In this document: positions 1 to 8,986 of the stretch, piece after piece
Position numbering within the stretch: position 1 is the first letter of the stretch
Layout: every line of letters begins with the position of its first letter
Source of the DNA: Methylovulum miyakonense HT12
GTDB lineage: Bacteria; Pseudomonadota; Gammaproteobacteria; Methylococcales; Methylomonadaceae
Direction: 5' to 3'
DNA length: 64,000 nucleotides
NCBI RefSeq assembly: GCF_000384075.1
Contig: NZ_KB913025.1
Coordinates: 996,119-1,060,118 of the forward strand
Notes under the pieces: model-generated
Told to the model about the DNA's origin: nothing
What the model saw: the letters and a program-made list of their open reading frames with translations, nothing else
Database searches by the model: none
Translations under genes and position numbers: made by a program

Positions 1-609
1 ATTGGGTTTTGTAGGCTTCAGTTCAATCAGCGCATATCCTAAGCTATCTAGGCTTTACTTGCACAACCGGCGAGTGAAATGTAGTGAACAAGAAAATTGC
101 AGGATTATTTTATTGTCACTACATTAAGCCATGAATTGGCTGTGACCCAGCCAAAAACACAAAAACATCCAGAGGCTGCACTTCAATCCAGGCCCATGGT
201 TAGTTAGGCAATGGTTTGCCGAAAGCCAGCATGGATTGCCGGAATCCAGCGGTACCGAATGACATGTTTTTACAACCCCGACACTCTCTTGATATAGAAT
301 TTTTACAATGCCTTACAATATCCTCATCAGCACCAAAATAAACATTGCGGTCTCCCTTCCTATTAACGGCATACATGCACCAGCCGCCAATAAGGGCATT
401 CGGTTGACCCGCATGCCGCATAAAACATCGGCATTGATGGCCGAAAATGACTTGATGCAAGCAGCCCGTGGGGGGCGGCGTGATAAATTTTTGGCGGGTT
501 TGGATACCGCACCCGAGGCCGCCCCCATTGGAGAAGATACGTTAACTTAGCGTGTGCCTGCTATTGTTAGCCCACTTACCCTACCCTAAATCATGACAAA
601 AATGACCCT
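1..609. other. Intergenic region upstream of the two-component operon
   Basis: No convincing gene is visible. An 80-codon open frame at 308-550 has no ribosome binding site and no protein-like composition. No strong promoter or terminator stands out; the promoter of the downstream regulator-kinase operon should lie in the last 100 bp or so. Confidence 0.5.
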
Positions 610-1278
610 ATGCGACTTTTGCTAGTAGAAGACGATGAAATCCTCGGTGACGGCCTGGTCGCCGGTTTGACAATGGAAGGCTATGCGGTGGATTGGCTGA
701 CCAATGGCAAACTGGCTGATGAAGCCCTGAAGCTGAACAGTTATGAACTGATCGTGCTGGACTTGAATTTGCCGGACATGGACGGCTTAACCATTTTGCG
801 CAATTTGCGTAGCCGTAAGGACGAAACCCCGGTGATGGTGCTGACCGCCAAGGACACCGTGCCTGACCGTGTGCTGGGGCTGGACAGCGGCGCGGATGAT
901 TTTGTCATCAAGCCGTTTGATTTGGATGAGGTGTGTGCACGCCTTAGGGCTTTGGCCCGGCGCAATGAAGGGCGCAGTGTGCCGACGATTGAATATAAAG
1001 GTGTGGTGTTGGATCCGGCGGCACATCAGGTGACGTACAACGGCGAGAAAGTCGAGCTGTCGCAAAAGGAATTTGAAATCCTGAATTTTTTGATGGGCAA
1101 TATCGGCAAGGTGATTTCCCGCGCCCGCTTGGAGGAAAGCCTGTATTCCTGGAACTCCGACATCGAAAGCAATACGGTGGAGGTGCACATCCACCATTTG
1201 CGCAAAAAGCTGGATTCCGGTTTGATCCGCACGGTGCGCGGGGTGGGTTACATTATTGATAGCGACGACGGGCAATGA
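610..1278 (+). CDS. OmpR/PhoB-family response regulator (QseB/PmrA-like)
   Basis: A 222-residue transcription regulator that should be phosphorylated by the kinase encoded next. The N-terminal receiver domain (about 1-115) shows the acidic pocket (EDDE near residue 8), the phospho-acceptor D51 in VLDLNLP, and K101 in the KPF motif. The C-terminal winged helix (about 128-218) ends in the usual RTVRGVGY signature. Its stop codon overlaps the kinase ATG (ATGA at 1275-1278), so the two are translationally coupled. The family assignment is firm. The target genes and the signal are not visible; the QseB/PmrA likeness comes from overall similarity. Confidence 0.93.
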   Translation: MRLLLVEDDEILGDGLVAGLTMEGYAVDWLTNGKLADEALKLNSYELIVLDLNLPDMDGLTILRNLRSRKDETPVMVLTAKDTVPDRVLGLDSGADDFVIKPFDLDEVCARLRALARRNEGRSVPTIEYKGVVLDPAAHQVTYNGEKVELSQKEFEILNFLMGNIGKVISRARLEESLYSWNSDIESNTVEVHIHHLRKKLDSGLIRTVRGVGYIIDSDDGQ

Positions 1279-2894
1279 ACTACTCCTTACGCCAATTGTT
1301 GCTGGTCAGTTTGCTGTCGGCGGCGATGCTGATTTGGGGCATTGCCGCTTACGTCAGTTACAAACAAACCCGCGATGAAGTCGCCAATTTGTTCGATGCG
1401 GAATTGTCGCAATCAGCCAAAGTCCTGCACGCGTTTGTCGAAAGTTTGCTGCGCGAAGGATCGTTATCGGCTTTTGGGAGCCAGGAGCATCTCGACAAAA
1501 ACCTGCATGATTATGCCTTGAAACATAAGTTCAAACGCAAGAACAGCTTCCAATTGTGGTCGGGCGACAATGATTTTTTCGCCAAACCTGACGACACACC
1601 GAATGTCGCCGTGCATGGTTTCGATAAAAACCATATCGACAGCCAGTTATGGTATGTCTTTGACGATGTGCTGCAAGCCAATGCCTTGGGGCGTGATTAC
1701 GAGCGGAAAATTGCCTTCCAGTTATGGTCGAAAAAAGATGGCTTGCTGTTGCGTTCAGAAAGCGCACCGAAATTTGTCTTTTCGAAAGCGGATGAAGGCT
1801 TCAGTAATGCCAATATTGACGGGCATTTGTGGCATGTGTTCAGCATTTCTGATTCGACAGGCCAGTACGTGGTGCATGTCGGGCAAAAAGAAGAGATACG
1901 CGCCGAACTGACCGATGAAATTTCATCCCATACCGCACTGCAATTGTTATTGGGCTTGCCGTTTTTGGGTTTGGTGATCTGGATTATTGTCGGGCATTGC
2001 CTAAAGCCGCTGGACAGGTTGGAGCGGTCATTATCCAAACGTGAGGCGAGCTATCTAAAACCCTTGTCAACACGCAAGTTACCGAATGAAATCGTGCCCG
2101 TGGTTAACGAAATCAATAACCTGTTCGCCCAACTTGAGCAGGCGTTCGAACATGAGCGCCGGTTCACCTCGGATGCCGCGCATGAATTGCGGACACCGCT
2201 GGCGGGGCTGTTGACCCAGGCGCAAGTGGCGTTGCGCACCAATGACGACGAGGTGCGCAAGCAGGCATTAAAGCGCATCGAGCAGGCGGTCAACCGCATG
2301 ACCTACATGGTGCAGCAATTGCTGACCTTCTCGCGGATTGAATCCAGCTCGGAGTTTTTGACCCAGGAAGCGATCCAGCTAGGGCGCGAAGTGGTGCAAA
2401 TCGTCGCAGAACTGGAACCCGAAGCTTATAAAAAACGCATCTCCATGGAGTTTGTCGAAACCAATCCGGTGCCGGTATTGGTTAACCCGCAATTGATGGC
2501 GATCCTGATCCGCAATATCCTGGACAACGCCATCAAATACACGCCCGCTAAAGGTTCGGTGCTGATTAGCCTGGTTGGCAAAGACAACAAACTGCAATTG
2601 TCGGTGGAAGACTCCGGCCCCGGCATTTCACCTGACCAATACGAAAAATCCCTACAACGCTTCCATCGCTGCACCGAGACAGCGCATACCGCACCAGGCA
2701 CAGGCTTAGGTTTCTCCATCGTGGAACGGATTGCCGCCATCCATAACGCCGATTTGATTTTGGGCGTTTCCCAACTTGGCGGATTGAAGGTGACCATAAG
2801 CTTCCCATTGCCCACCAATGGACAGGAGCAGCCTTGGCAGAAAAAACTTAGTTTTTTTAATAACTTAAGCGACAAGCTAAAAGCACAAGATTAA
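1275..2894 (+). CDS. QseC-like sensor histidine kinase with a duplicated sensor segment
   Basis: A 539-residue inner-membrane kinase, partner of the overlapping response regulator. Membrane segments lie at about 6-28 and 224-245, flanking a periplasmic sensor. A HAMP-like linker, the H-box with H303 (DAAHELRTP), and the ATPase domain with N, G1 (DSGPGI) and G2 (GTGLGFS) boxes follow. The sensor region carries two related blocks, both starting FQLWS and ending in IDxxLWxVF, at about 92-129 and 148-189; QseC-type sensors as I know them have one such block. The last 4 bp overlap the end of the convergent gene on the other strand. Confidence in kinase identity is high; the ligand is unknown. Confidence 0.93.
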   Translation: MNYSLRQLLLVSLLSAAMLIWGIAAYVSYKQTRDEVANLFDAELSQSAKVLHAFVESLLREGSLSAFGSQEHLDKNLHDYALKHKFKRKNSFQLWSGDNDFFAKPDDTPNVAVHGFDKNHIDSQLWYVFDDVLQANALGRDYERKIAFQLWSKKDGLLLRSESAPKFVFSKADEGFSNANIDGHLWHVFSISDSTGQYVVHVGQKEEIRAELTDEISSHTALQLLLGLPFLGLVIWIIVGHCLKPLDRLERSLSKREASYLKPLSTRKLPNEIVPVVNEINNLFAQLEQAFEHERRFTSDAAHELRTPLAGLLTQAQVALRTNDDEVRKQALKRIEQAVNRMTYMVQQLLTFSRIESSSEFLTQEAIQLGREVVQIVAELEPEAYKKRISMEFVETNPVPVLVNPQLMAILIRNILDNAIKYTPAKGSVLISLVGKDNKLQLSVEDSGPGISPDQYEKSLQRFHRCTETAHTAPGTGLGFSIVERIAAIHNADLILGVSQLGGLKVTISFPLPTNGQEQPWQKKLSFFNNLSDKLKAQD

Positions 2895-3763
2895 AAAACC
2901 GCTTCAGGTTCGGCAATCACAGGATTCGACAGGATACCAATACCTTCAATTTCAATGCGCACGGTTTGCCCTGGCCTTAAGTAACCACGCGGCTTCATTT
3001 TAACCCCGACACCGGCGGGTGTGCCGGTGGAAATCACGTCACCGGGCTCTAAAGTCATCGCTTGTGACAAATAAGCAACCATCTCGTAGCAGTTAAATAG
3101 CATTTGTGAGGTGTTGGCATTTTGGCGTAACTCATCGTCCACCCACGTTTTGATGGCCAAGTTATGCGGGTCAGGCAACTCATCGGCGGTCACCAGCCAC
3201 GGGCCTAATGGGCCGCAAGTGTCGAAGGACTTGCCGACCATCATGGTCGGCGCATGCATTTGCCAGTCGCGCACCGACACGTCGTTGGCAATGGTGAATC
3301 CGGCAATGACCTCGCGGGCTTTGTCCATCGGCACATGGCGGCAACGCCGCCCAATAACAAAAGCCAACTCCCCTTCATAATCGAGCTTATCCGATACTTT
3401 CGGGCGCTGGATGGCGGTGCCATGCCCAATCACGCAAGTGCTTTGTTTAGTAAAAAAGCTGGGATACTCAGGGCGTTCCCGGCCGGTTTCGGCGATGTGG
3501 TCGGCATAATTGAGGCTGATTGCCAAATACTTGCCTGGCCTTGGCACGGGGGCTGCTATTGAAACATCAGATAAGGGGATGCGCACCCCAGATCCGCTGG
3601 CCATCAGTTCCCGCATAGCCGCCAACGCACCATTACCCGCCGCCAGAAAATCAATCATTTGTGCAGGAATACTTTTACAGCCAGAACTATCAACGATATA
3701 GCCATCAACAACTGCGCCGATACGGGTTTTATTTTGGTGCGAAAAAGTGATCAATTTCATCAA
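2891..3763 (-). CDS. Fumarylacetoacetate hydrolase family protein
   Basis: A 290-residue soluble enzyme of the FAH superfamily, which cleaves or decarboxylates 2-keto acids using a divalent metal. The short N-terminal lobe (1-70) is followed by the catalytic fold, with the metal-binding acidic cluster DYEGELAFVIG near residues 128-138 and the late STGTPAGVG motif. Family members include fumarylpyruvate hydrolases, acylpyruvases and oxaloacetate decarboxylases, and the sequence alone does not choose among them. It stands alone between the kinase, which it meets tail to tail with a 4-bp overlap, and the divergent rpe gene, so the context gives no pathway. Confidence 0.88.
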   Translation of the reverse strand: MMKLITFSHQNKTRIGAVVDGYIVDSSGCKSIPAQMIDFLAAGNGALAAMRELMASGSGVRIPLSDVSIAAPVPRPGKYLAISLNYADHIAETGRERPEYPSFFTKQSTCVIGHGTAIQRPKVSDKLDYEGELAFVIGRRCRHVPMDKAREVIAGFTIANDVSVRDWQMHAPTMMVGKSFDTCGPLGPWLVTADELPDPHNLAIKTWVDDELRQNANTSQMLFNCYEMVAYLSQAMTLEPGDVISTGTPAGVGVKMKPRGYLRPGQTVRIEIEGIGILSNPVIAEPEAVF

Positions 3764-4006
3764 AAATCCTGATTGGTTTTAAGCCTGGCGGGACAAGGGA
3801 ATTATTAACATTGACGGTATTGTGCGAGCAATGCTATCGTTCGTAAAACTCTTTGTTAGCGGAGAGTGCCGCTCCCTTCGCGGCTTGCAGGCAATAATCT
3901 GCGGGTCAAATGCGGATGGATGCGGGTCAAAAACTACCATAGACTATAACCAAGAATAGCCCGCAAAACAATTGATAAGCTGGCTTTTAATGACGAGGAA
4001 TAAACA

Positions 4007-4678
4007 ATGAACCCAAACTGGATTGCCCCTTCCATCCTATCCGCTAACTTCGCCAAACTGGGTGAAGAAGTCGATAACGTATTGGCAGCCGGTGCCGATG
4101 TTGTGCATTTCGATGTTATGGACAATCACTTTGTCCCCAATTTGACAATTGGGCCATTAGTATGTGAAGCCTTAAGAAAACACGGGGTGACCGCGCCGAT
4201 AGACGTGCATTTGATGATTGAACCCGTAGACCGCATCATCCCTGATTTCGCCAAAGCAGGCGCCAGCATCATCACCTTCCATCCTGAGGCTTCGGTACAT
4301 ATTGACCGCACCCTGCAATTGATCCGCGACAACGGCTGCAAATCCGGCTTGGTATTTAACCCTGGCACGCCGTTGCATTATCTTGAATATGTCATGGACA
4401 AATTGGATATGATCCTGCTGATGTCGGTTAACCCAGGCTTTGGCGGGCAATCTTTCATCCCTTCCGCGTTGGACAAATTACGCCAGGTCAGAAAAATTAT
4501 TGACGACAGCGGCTTGAATATCCGTTTGGAAATTGACGGCGGTGTTAAAACCGACAATATACGCGCCATTAAAGCGGCCGGAGCGGACACTTTTGTGGCC
4601 GGTTCAGCGATATTTGGCCAGCCAGATTATAAGAAAGTCATCGCTGACATGAGAGCGGAACTCGCGTTGGCAGGATAA
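4007..4678 (+). CDS. rpe: Ribulose-phosphate 3-epimerase
   Basis: A 223-residue TIM-barrel enzyme that interconverts ribulose 5-phosphate and xylulose 5-phosphate in the pentose phosphate pathway (and in the ribulose monophosphate cycle, if the host is a methylotroph). The metal-site signatures are all present: HFDVMD near 35, DVHLM near 67, the phosphate-binding VNPGFGGQ segment near 140 and EIDGGV near 176. Length equals the usual family length. The ATG follows a good ribosome site (GAGGA, about 8 bp upstream). In many proteobacteria rpe lies near gph and trpE; here about 18 kb of glycan genes separates rpe from trpE. Confidence 0.97.
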   Translation: MNPNWIAPSILSANFAKLGEEVDNVLAAGADVVHFDVMDNHFVPNLTIGPLVCEALRKHGVTAPIDVHLMIEPVDRIIPDFAKAGASIITFHPEASVHIDRTLQLIRDNGCKSGLVFNPGTPLHYLEYVMDKLDMILLMSVNPGFGGQSFIPSALDKLRQVRKIIDDSGLNIRLEIDGGVKTDNIRAIKAAGADTFVAGSAIFGQPDYKKVIADMRAELALAG

Positions 4679-4720
4679 AGCGACAAGAGTTAGAACAATC
4701 CGTTTTATACCCCCCCTTCT

Positions 4721-4759
4721 TTCCCCCTCTCCCTGCTTCTGCTTGTGGACGAGGGGGAA
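4721..4759. other. Hairpin downstream of rpe
   Basis: A perfect 9-bp inverted repeat (TTCCCCCTC at 4721-4729 and GAGGGGGAA at 4751-4759, 21-nt loop) lies between rpe and the giant glycosyltransferase gene. No T-run follows, so it is a weak terminator candidate at best. It may also be the boundary of the AT-rich block that begins here. Confidence 0.4.
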
Positions 4760-4822
4760 ATAAATCACATCCCCCATTTTCATTTTGACAATTGTCCTTT
4801 AAAAATTAACGTTGGATAAGCG

Positions 4823-7800
4823 ATGAATAGCAATAGTACAGACCAAAGCGTTACTTCAATTAACGAAGCCCCTATGCAAAACCAAGTAGAAGACAAAGTA
4901 ATTATTGAGCAAGATGAAGTTAAACCGACCGACTTAGATGCCCTAAAAGAATTGATCAAAACCAACAAAGAAATAGAAGCACAAAAACTATTAGAATCGT
5001 TTTTATCTTCACCGGACGTTACAGTCGTCAGCCTTTTTCAGACGGGCGAGCTTTTTATGGAACACCAGGTGCAAGATTTAGCTGAGACAACGTATCGGGC
5101 AATCCTTGAAATTGAAAAAAACAACACTGCCGCTTTAGGCCGCTTGGGTGATCTGGCACAAGAAAAGGGGGACTATCAGGCCGCCATTGGCTTATTCCAA
5201 CAAATTATCGAAAACGAGGCCACACCGGAAAAGTGGGTTTACATTGGGCTCGAAAAGGCTGTAGAAAGCATAGGTGAACAACAAGTAGAAAATATAAAGG
5301 AATTGCTCAATAAGACCCAATTGGTTGAAGCAGAATCATTACTGCGGACATATTTGCTTTCCCAAGAAGTCAGTAGCGTTTCCCTGTTTCGGGCGGCCGA
5401 TTTGTTTAACGAACAGCAAATGTCGGATATAGCCGAAATGACATATCGGGCAATCCTTGACATTGATAAGTCCAATTGCGCCGCATTAGGCCGCCTAGGT
5501 GACCTCGCGCAAAGAAAGGGAAACCATCAAGCGGCAATTAGCTTATTCCATAAAATTATTGAAAATGAGGCCACACCGGACAGCTGGGTTTACATTGGGT
5601 TAGGCAACGCGCTAGAAAGTATTGGGGATTTACAAGAGGCGATAACTTATTTCAGAAAAGCCGTCGACATTATTGACAATAAAGAAGAATTGTTATCACG
5701 GATTGATAGCTTAAGCAAAAAACTCGATGGGCTACAAAGAGGTATCCCCATCCACGTTAAAACCCCCGAAATTGAACTTAGAAAAAACGATAACTTCCAA
5801 TCTGCGATTCCTAGCGGACTAAATGACAATACCCTGAGTTGGAAAATTGGTAAGCCAACAATAAAAGATCTGCAGTTAACTAGGGAGCTAGCACAGCAAA
5901 CACCGGAAAACCCTTTTATTTGGCAGTCTCTAGGAGATATTGCGCACAATCTCAGCCGCTGGAAAGAAGCCAGTGATGCCTACTATGAGCTTGCAAAATT
6001 ACAGAAACTCGATTGTGAAAGCCACTACCGCCTAGGGGAAGCCCTTGAACATCTTTATGAATACGAAAAAGCATATACTGCTTATTTGCAAGGGTTTACC
6101 GCCGATCCCGATGAGAAAATATTAAGCCATTTACTAAAAATCGGTAACGAACAGAATTTATTTGAAACATATTCCGAACTTGTATTATCGCTATTTGATG
6201 TCCTGCTAAAAGAACAGCCAGAACAACTATACCGACTGATTGACTTGATTGACCAGGATATGCTTGTTGAACTGTTTAAAAATACAACACAAAAAAGCTC
6301 ACTAATTTCAATACTGCCCCATTGGCTTGAAAACGCTGAGGCAGCTAAAGATTGGACAATCCCATTAGAGCTGCTTGGGACATTAGACAGATTAAAATTG
6401 CTGGATCCCTTACCTGATTGGATTGCTGTAGAATCTTTGTGGATAGCCGCACAGTTAAAGAAAATATTAGAAATCAGCTTGTTAGAGGATATAAAACTAA
6501 AAGTCAAGACTTTTAAAGATCAATTGAGCAAACTTAGAAAGTTAACTTTCTGGAGAAAGGCGGTTGATTTTGACAGGCAATTTCCCCTACTGAACGTCGC
6601 ACGTCTAAAATATAAGCAAAATTGGGGGAAAATTTCAGAGCCTTATACCCTGAGTGAGTTTTTTGCACATCCTGAAAGCCCTTACGTTTCCCCCCATGTT
6701 TTATTTGATACGATTGGATATATCAACGCGCAGAAATTAAGCCCAAAAGAAAAGCATCCTTTAGTGCATTTTTTCAGACACTCAAATGGTTATTCAAAAA
6801 AAGCCCCTGATCCATCGGCTTATTTTGATTGCCAGTGGTATCGAGAAGAGTACTTGGAAGACAACCAAATAGACAACCCCCTATTACATTATCTGTCCCA
6901 CTTCCATGAGCCAGGTATCCGGCCAAACAGATTTTTTGATAACCATTATGTCCGTGAAACCCAAGGCCTGCTTTGGGATGAAGACCCTTTAACCTATTAC
7001 TTGACGCAAATTGAAAACATAGGCGCAGATTTTTGTTTGAAAGGGTTTTCTCCCAATCCATTTTTTGATCGCAACTTCTACTTGAATCATAATCAAGACA
7101 TTTTGCGTGCCGTACAAAATAAATTGGACCCTTTCCTGCATTACATCAGACATGGTGTCAATGAAAAACGTCAAATCCATGCATGGCAACGTTACAATGA
7201 ATTTGTAAGGCATCAACAATTGCATTTAGAACCATTTAACTGGCATTCACGTTTGGGGATAAACGGTAGTTTGGCCCATATGAAAGGGGAAAAAGCAGAG
7301 GTAGCTTATTTTTTAGGACAACAAGTTTTGGCAAAACAATTGGCCTATCGCCCCCTAGTGAGTATATTAGTGCCCGTTTATCAAGTAAAACCTCTGTTTT
7401 TTGAAAAGATGATTGAGTCCGTCATTGCCCAGACATACGATAATTGGCAGTTATGTTTAGTGGATGATGCGTCAAAACGATATAAGCAAGAAATCCATCA
7501 GATGTTGAAACAATATGCCGCAAAAGATGAGCGTATTGCTTATAGTGTCCGCGAGAAAAATGGCCATATTTGCAACACAACTAACGATTGTCTAGCACTG
7601 GCGCAAGGTGAATATATTGCATTGCTTGATCACGATGACTTGCTAACGCCAGACGCCCTTTATGAAATGGTAGTGGCCATAAATCATAATTCTGATTTGG
7701 ATATCATTTATAGCGATGAAGATAAGGTTGATGAATGGGGCGTGTTTTCCATACCCTATTACAAGCCTGATTGGTCGCCGCATTCCTTATGGTCACGTAT

Positions 7801-8959
7801 GTACACATGTCATTTGACGGTTTACCGCAAATCGTTGATGGATAGTGTCGGGGGATTCAGGGTCGGTTTTGAAGGCTCCCAAGATTATGATTTAATGTTG
7901 CGGTGCAGTGAAAAAACTAAGCATATCCATCATATTCCCAAAGTGCTTTATCATTGGCGCAACCATGCGGAATCAACTGCAAGTGGGGAAGGCGCTAAAG
8001 ATTATTGCTCTGACGCCGGTTATATGGCCGTAACAGACACTTTGGCACGCCGAGGCCTAGAAGCGACTGTCGACTTTGTGGGCAAACAGAGAACTGCTTT
8101 TTGGGTTAAACCTTCGGTCATCGATTCACCTTTAGTCGATATAATTATCCCTAGCCGTAACGGTTCTGATTTCTTGCAAACGTGTTTGCAATCAATTTTT
8201 GAAAAATCAACGTATCAAAATTTTAAGGTCACCGTTATTGACAACAACTCTGACGAAAATAGCTTTTTCGTGTTAGTTGATCATTGGAAAAAACAAGAGC
8301 CATTACGTTTTCAAGTTTCACGTGATGAAAGCCCATTTAACTTTGCAGCCATCAATAACTTGGCTGTCCAAAAAACAGAGGGTGATTATTTGGTTTTTTT
8401 AAATAATGATACTGAAATCATCACCGAAGATTGGTTAGAGGGCCTGCTAGGTTACGCACAATTGCCAGAAGTGGGTGCCGTTGGAACAAAGCTTTATTAT
8501 TCAGATGATACGATACAACATGCGGGGGTTGTAACTGGAATTTCTGGAATTGCCGGACATGCAATGAAACATGCTAAACGCGACGCTCCTGGCTATTTTA
8601 GTAATTTGGAATTCGTCACCAATTATTCGGTAGTCACTGCGGCTTGTTTGATGATTAGCCGCGAAAAATTTAATGCTGCCGGAGGATTTGAAGAACATTT
8701 GCAAGTTGCTTTTAACGATGTCGATTTCTGCCTTAAAGTTCGGCGGCAAGGTCTGTACAATGTCTTTTTACCCTTTGTTGAACTGTATCACTACGAATCA
8801 AAATCAAGGGGTTATGAAGACACACCCAAGAAGCAAGAGCGTTTTGAAAAGGAAATTTTATTTATGAGGCAGCGGTGGGGCAAAAGCTTGGATAATGATC
8901 CATTTTATTCGCCATGGTTGACTATAGAAGACGAAACAATGGGCTATAGGTTTCATTAA
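4823..8959 (+). CDS. Giant TPR / tandem GT2 glycosyltransferase
   Basis: A 1378-residue protein. Residues about 40-290 are TPR-like helices containing two near-identical units of about 112 residues, offset by 117 residues. More TPR-like helices follow to about 450. Residues about 530-790 form a module rich in FDxxWY...NPLLHYL-type repeats, also found in the sulfotransferase gene at the far end of the locus. Two GT-A (GT2) domains complete the protein: about 843-1060 (donor motif DHDD) and about 1105-1378 (motif NNDTE). Two catalytic domains suggest alternating or sequential sugar addition. No signal peptide or membrane helix is evident, so it is probably cytoplasmic. Donor and acceptor are unknown. 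It is the first gene of the glycan block. Confidence 0.9.
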   Translation: MNSNSTDQSVTSINEAPMQNQVEDKVIIEQDEVKPTDLDALKELIKTNKEIEAQKLLESFLSSPDVTVVSLFQTGELFMEHQVQDLAETTYRAILEIEKNNTAALGRLGDLAQEKGDYQAAIGLFQQIIENEATPEKWVYIGLEKAVESIGEQQVENIKELLNKTQLVEAESLLRTYLLSQEVSSVSLFRAADLFNEQQMSDIAEMTYRAILDIDKSNCAALGRLGDLAQRKGNHQAAISLFHKIIENEATPDSWVYIGLGNALESIGDLQEAITYFRKAVDIIDNKEELLSRIDSLSKKLDGLQRGIPIHVKTPEIELRKNDNFQSAIPSGLNDNTLSWKIGKPTIKDLQLTRELAQQTPENPFIWQSLGDIAHNLSRWKEASDAYYELAKLQKLDCESHYRLGEALEHLYEYEKAYTAYLQGFTADPDEKILSHLLKIGNEQNLFETYSELVLSLFDVLLKEQPEQLYRLIDLIDQDMLVELFKNTTQKSSLISILPHWLENAEAAKDWTIPLELLGTLDRLKLLDPLPDWIAVESLWIAAQLKKILEISLLEDIKLKVKTFKDQLSKLRKLTFWRKAVDFDRQFPLLNVARLKYKQNWGKISEPYTLSEFFAHPESPYVSPHVLFDTIGYINAQKLSPKEKHPLVHFFRHSNGYSKKAPDPSAYFDCQWYREEYLEDNQIDNPLLHYLSHFHEPGIRPNRFFDNHYVRETQGLLWDEDPLTYYLTQIENIGADFCLKGFSPNPFFDRNFYLNHNQDILRAVQNKLDPFLHYIRHGVNEKRQIHAWQRYNEFVRHQQLHLEPFNWHSRLGINGSLAHMKGEKAEVAYFLGQQVLAKQLAYRPLVSILVPVYQVKPLFFEKMIESVIAQTYDNWQLCLVDDASKRYKQEIHQMLKQYAAKDERIAYSVREKNGHICNTTNDCLALAQGEYIALLDHDDLLTPDALYEMVVAINHNSDLDIIYSDEDKVDEWGVFSIPYYKPDWSPHSLWSRMYTCHLTVYRKSLMDSVGGFRVGFEGSQDYDLMLRCSEKTKHIHHIPKVLYHWRNHAESTASGEGAKDYCSDAGYMAVTDTLARRGLEATVDFVGKQRTAFWVKPSVIDSPLVDIIIPSRNGSDFLQTCLQSIFEKSTYQNFKVTVIDNNSDENSFFVLVDHWKKQEPLRFQVSRDESPFNFAAINNLAVQKTEGDYLVFLNNDTEIITEDWLEGLLGYAQLPEVGAVGTKLYYSDDTIQHAGVVTGISGIAGHAMKHAKRDAPGYFSNLEFVTNYSVVTAACLMISREKFNAAGGFEEHLQVAFNDVDFCLKVRRQGLYNVFLPFVELYHYESKSRGYEDTPKKQERFEKEILFMRQRWGKSLDNDPFYSPWLTIEDETMGYRFH

Positions 8960-8986
8960 ACTCAAGATCAGTGGTTATAAATTTTT

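Noticed and set aside
308-550. 80-codon open frame upstream of the response regulator
   Set aside because: No ribosome site, no domain, composition not protein-like, and overlapping frames on the other strand are equally open.
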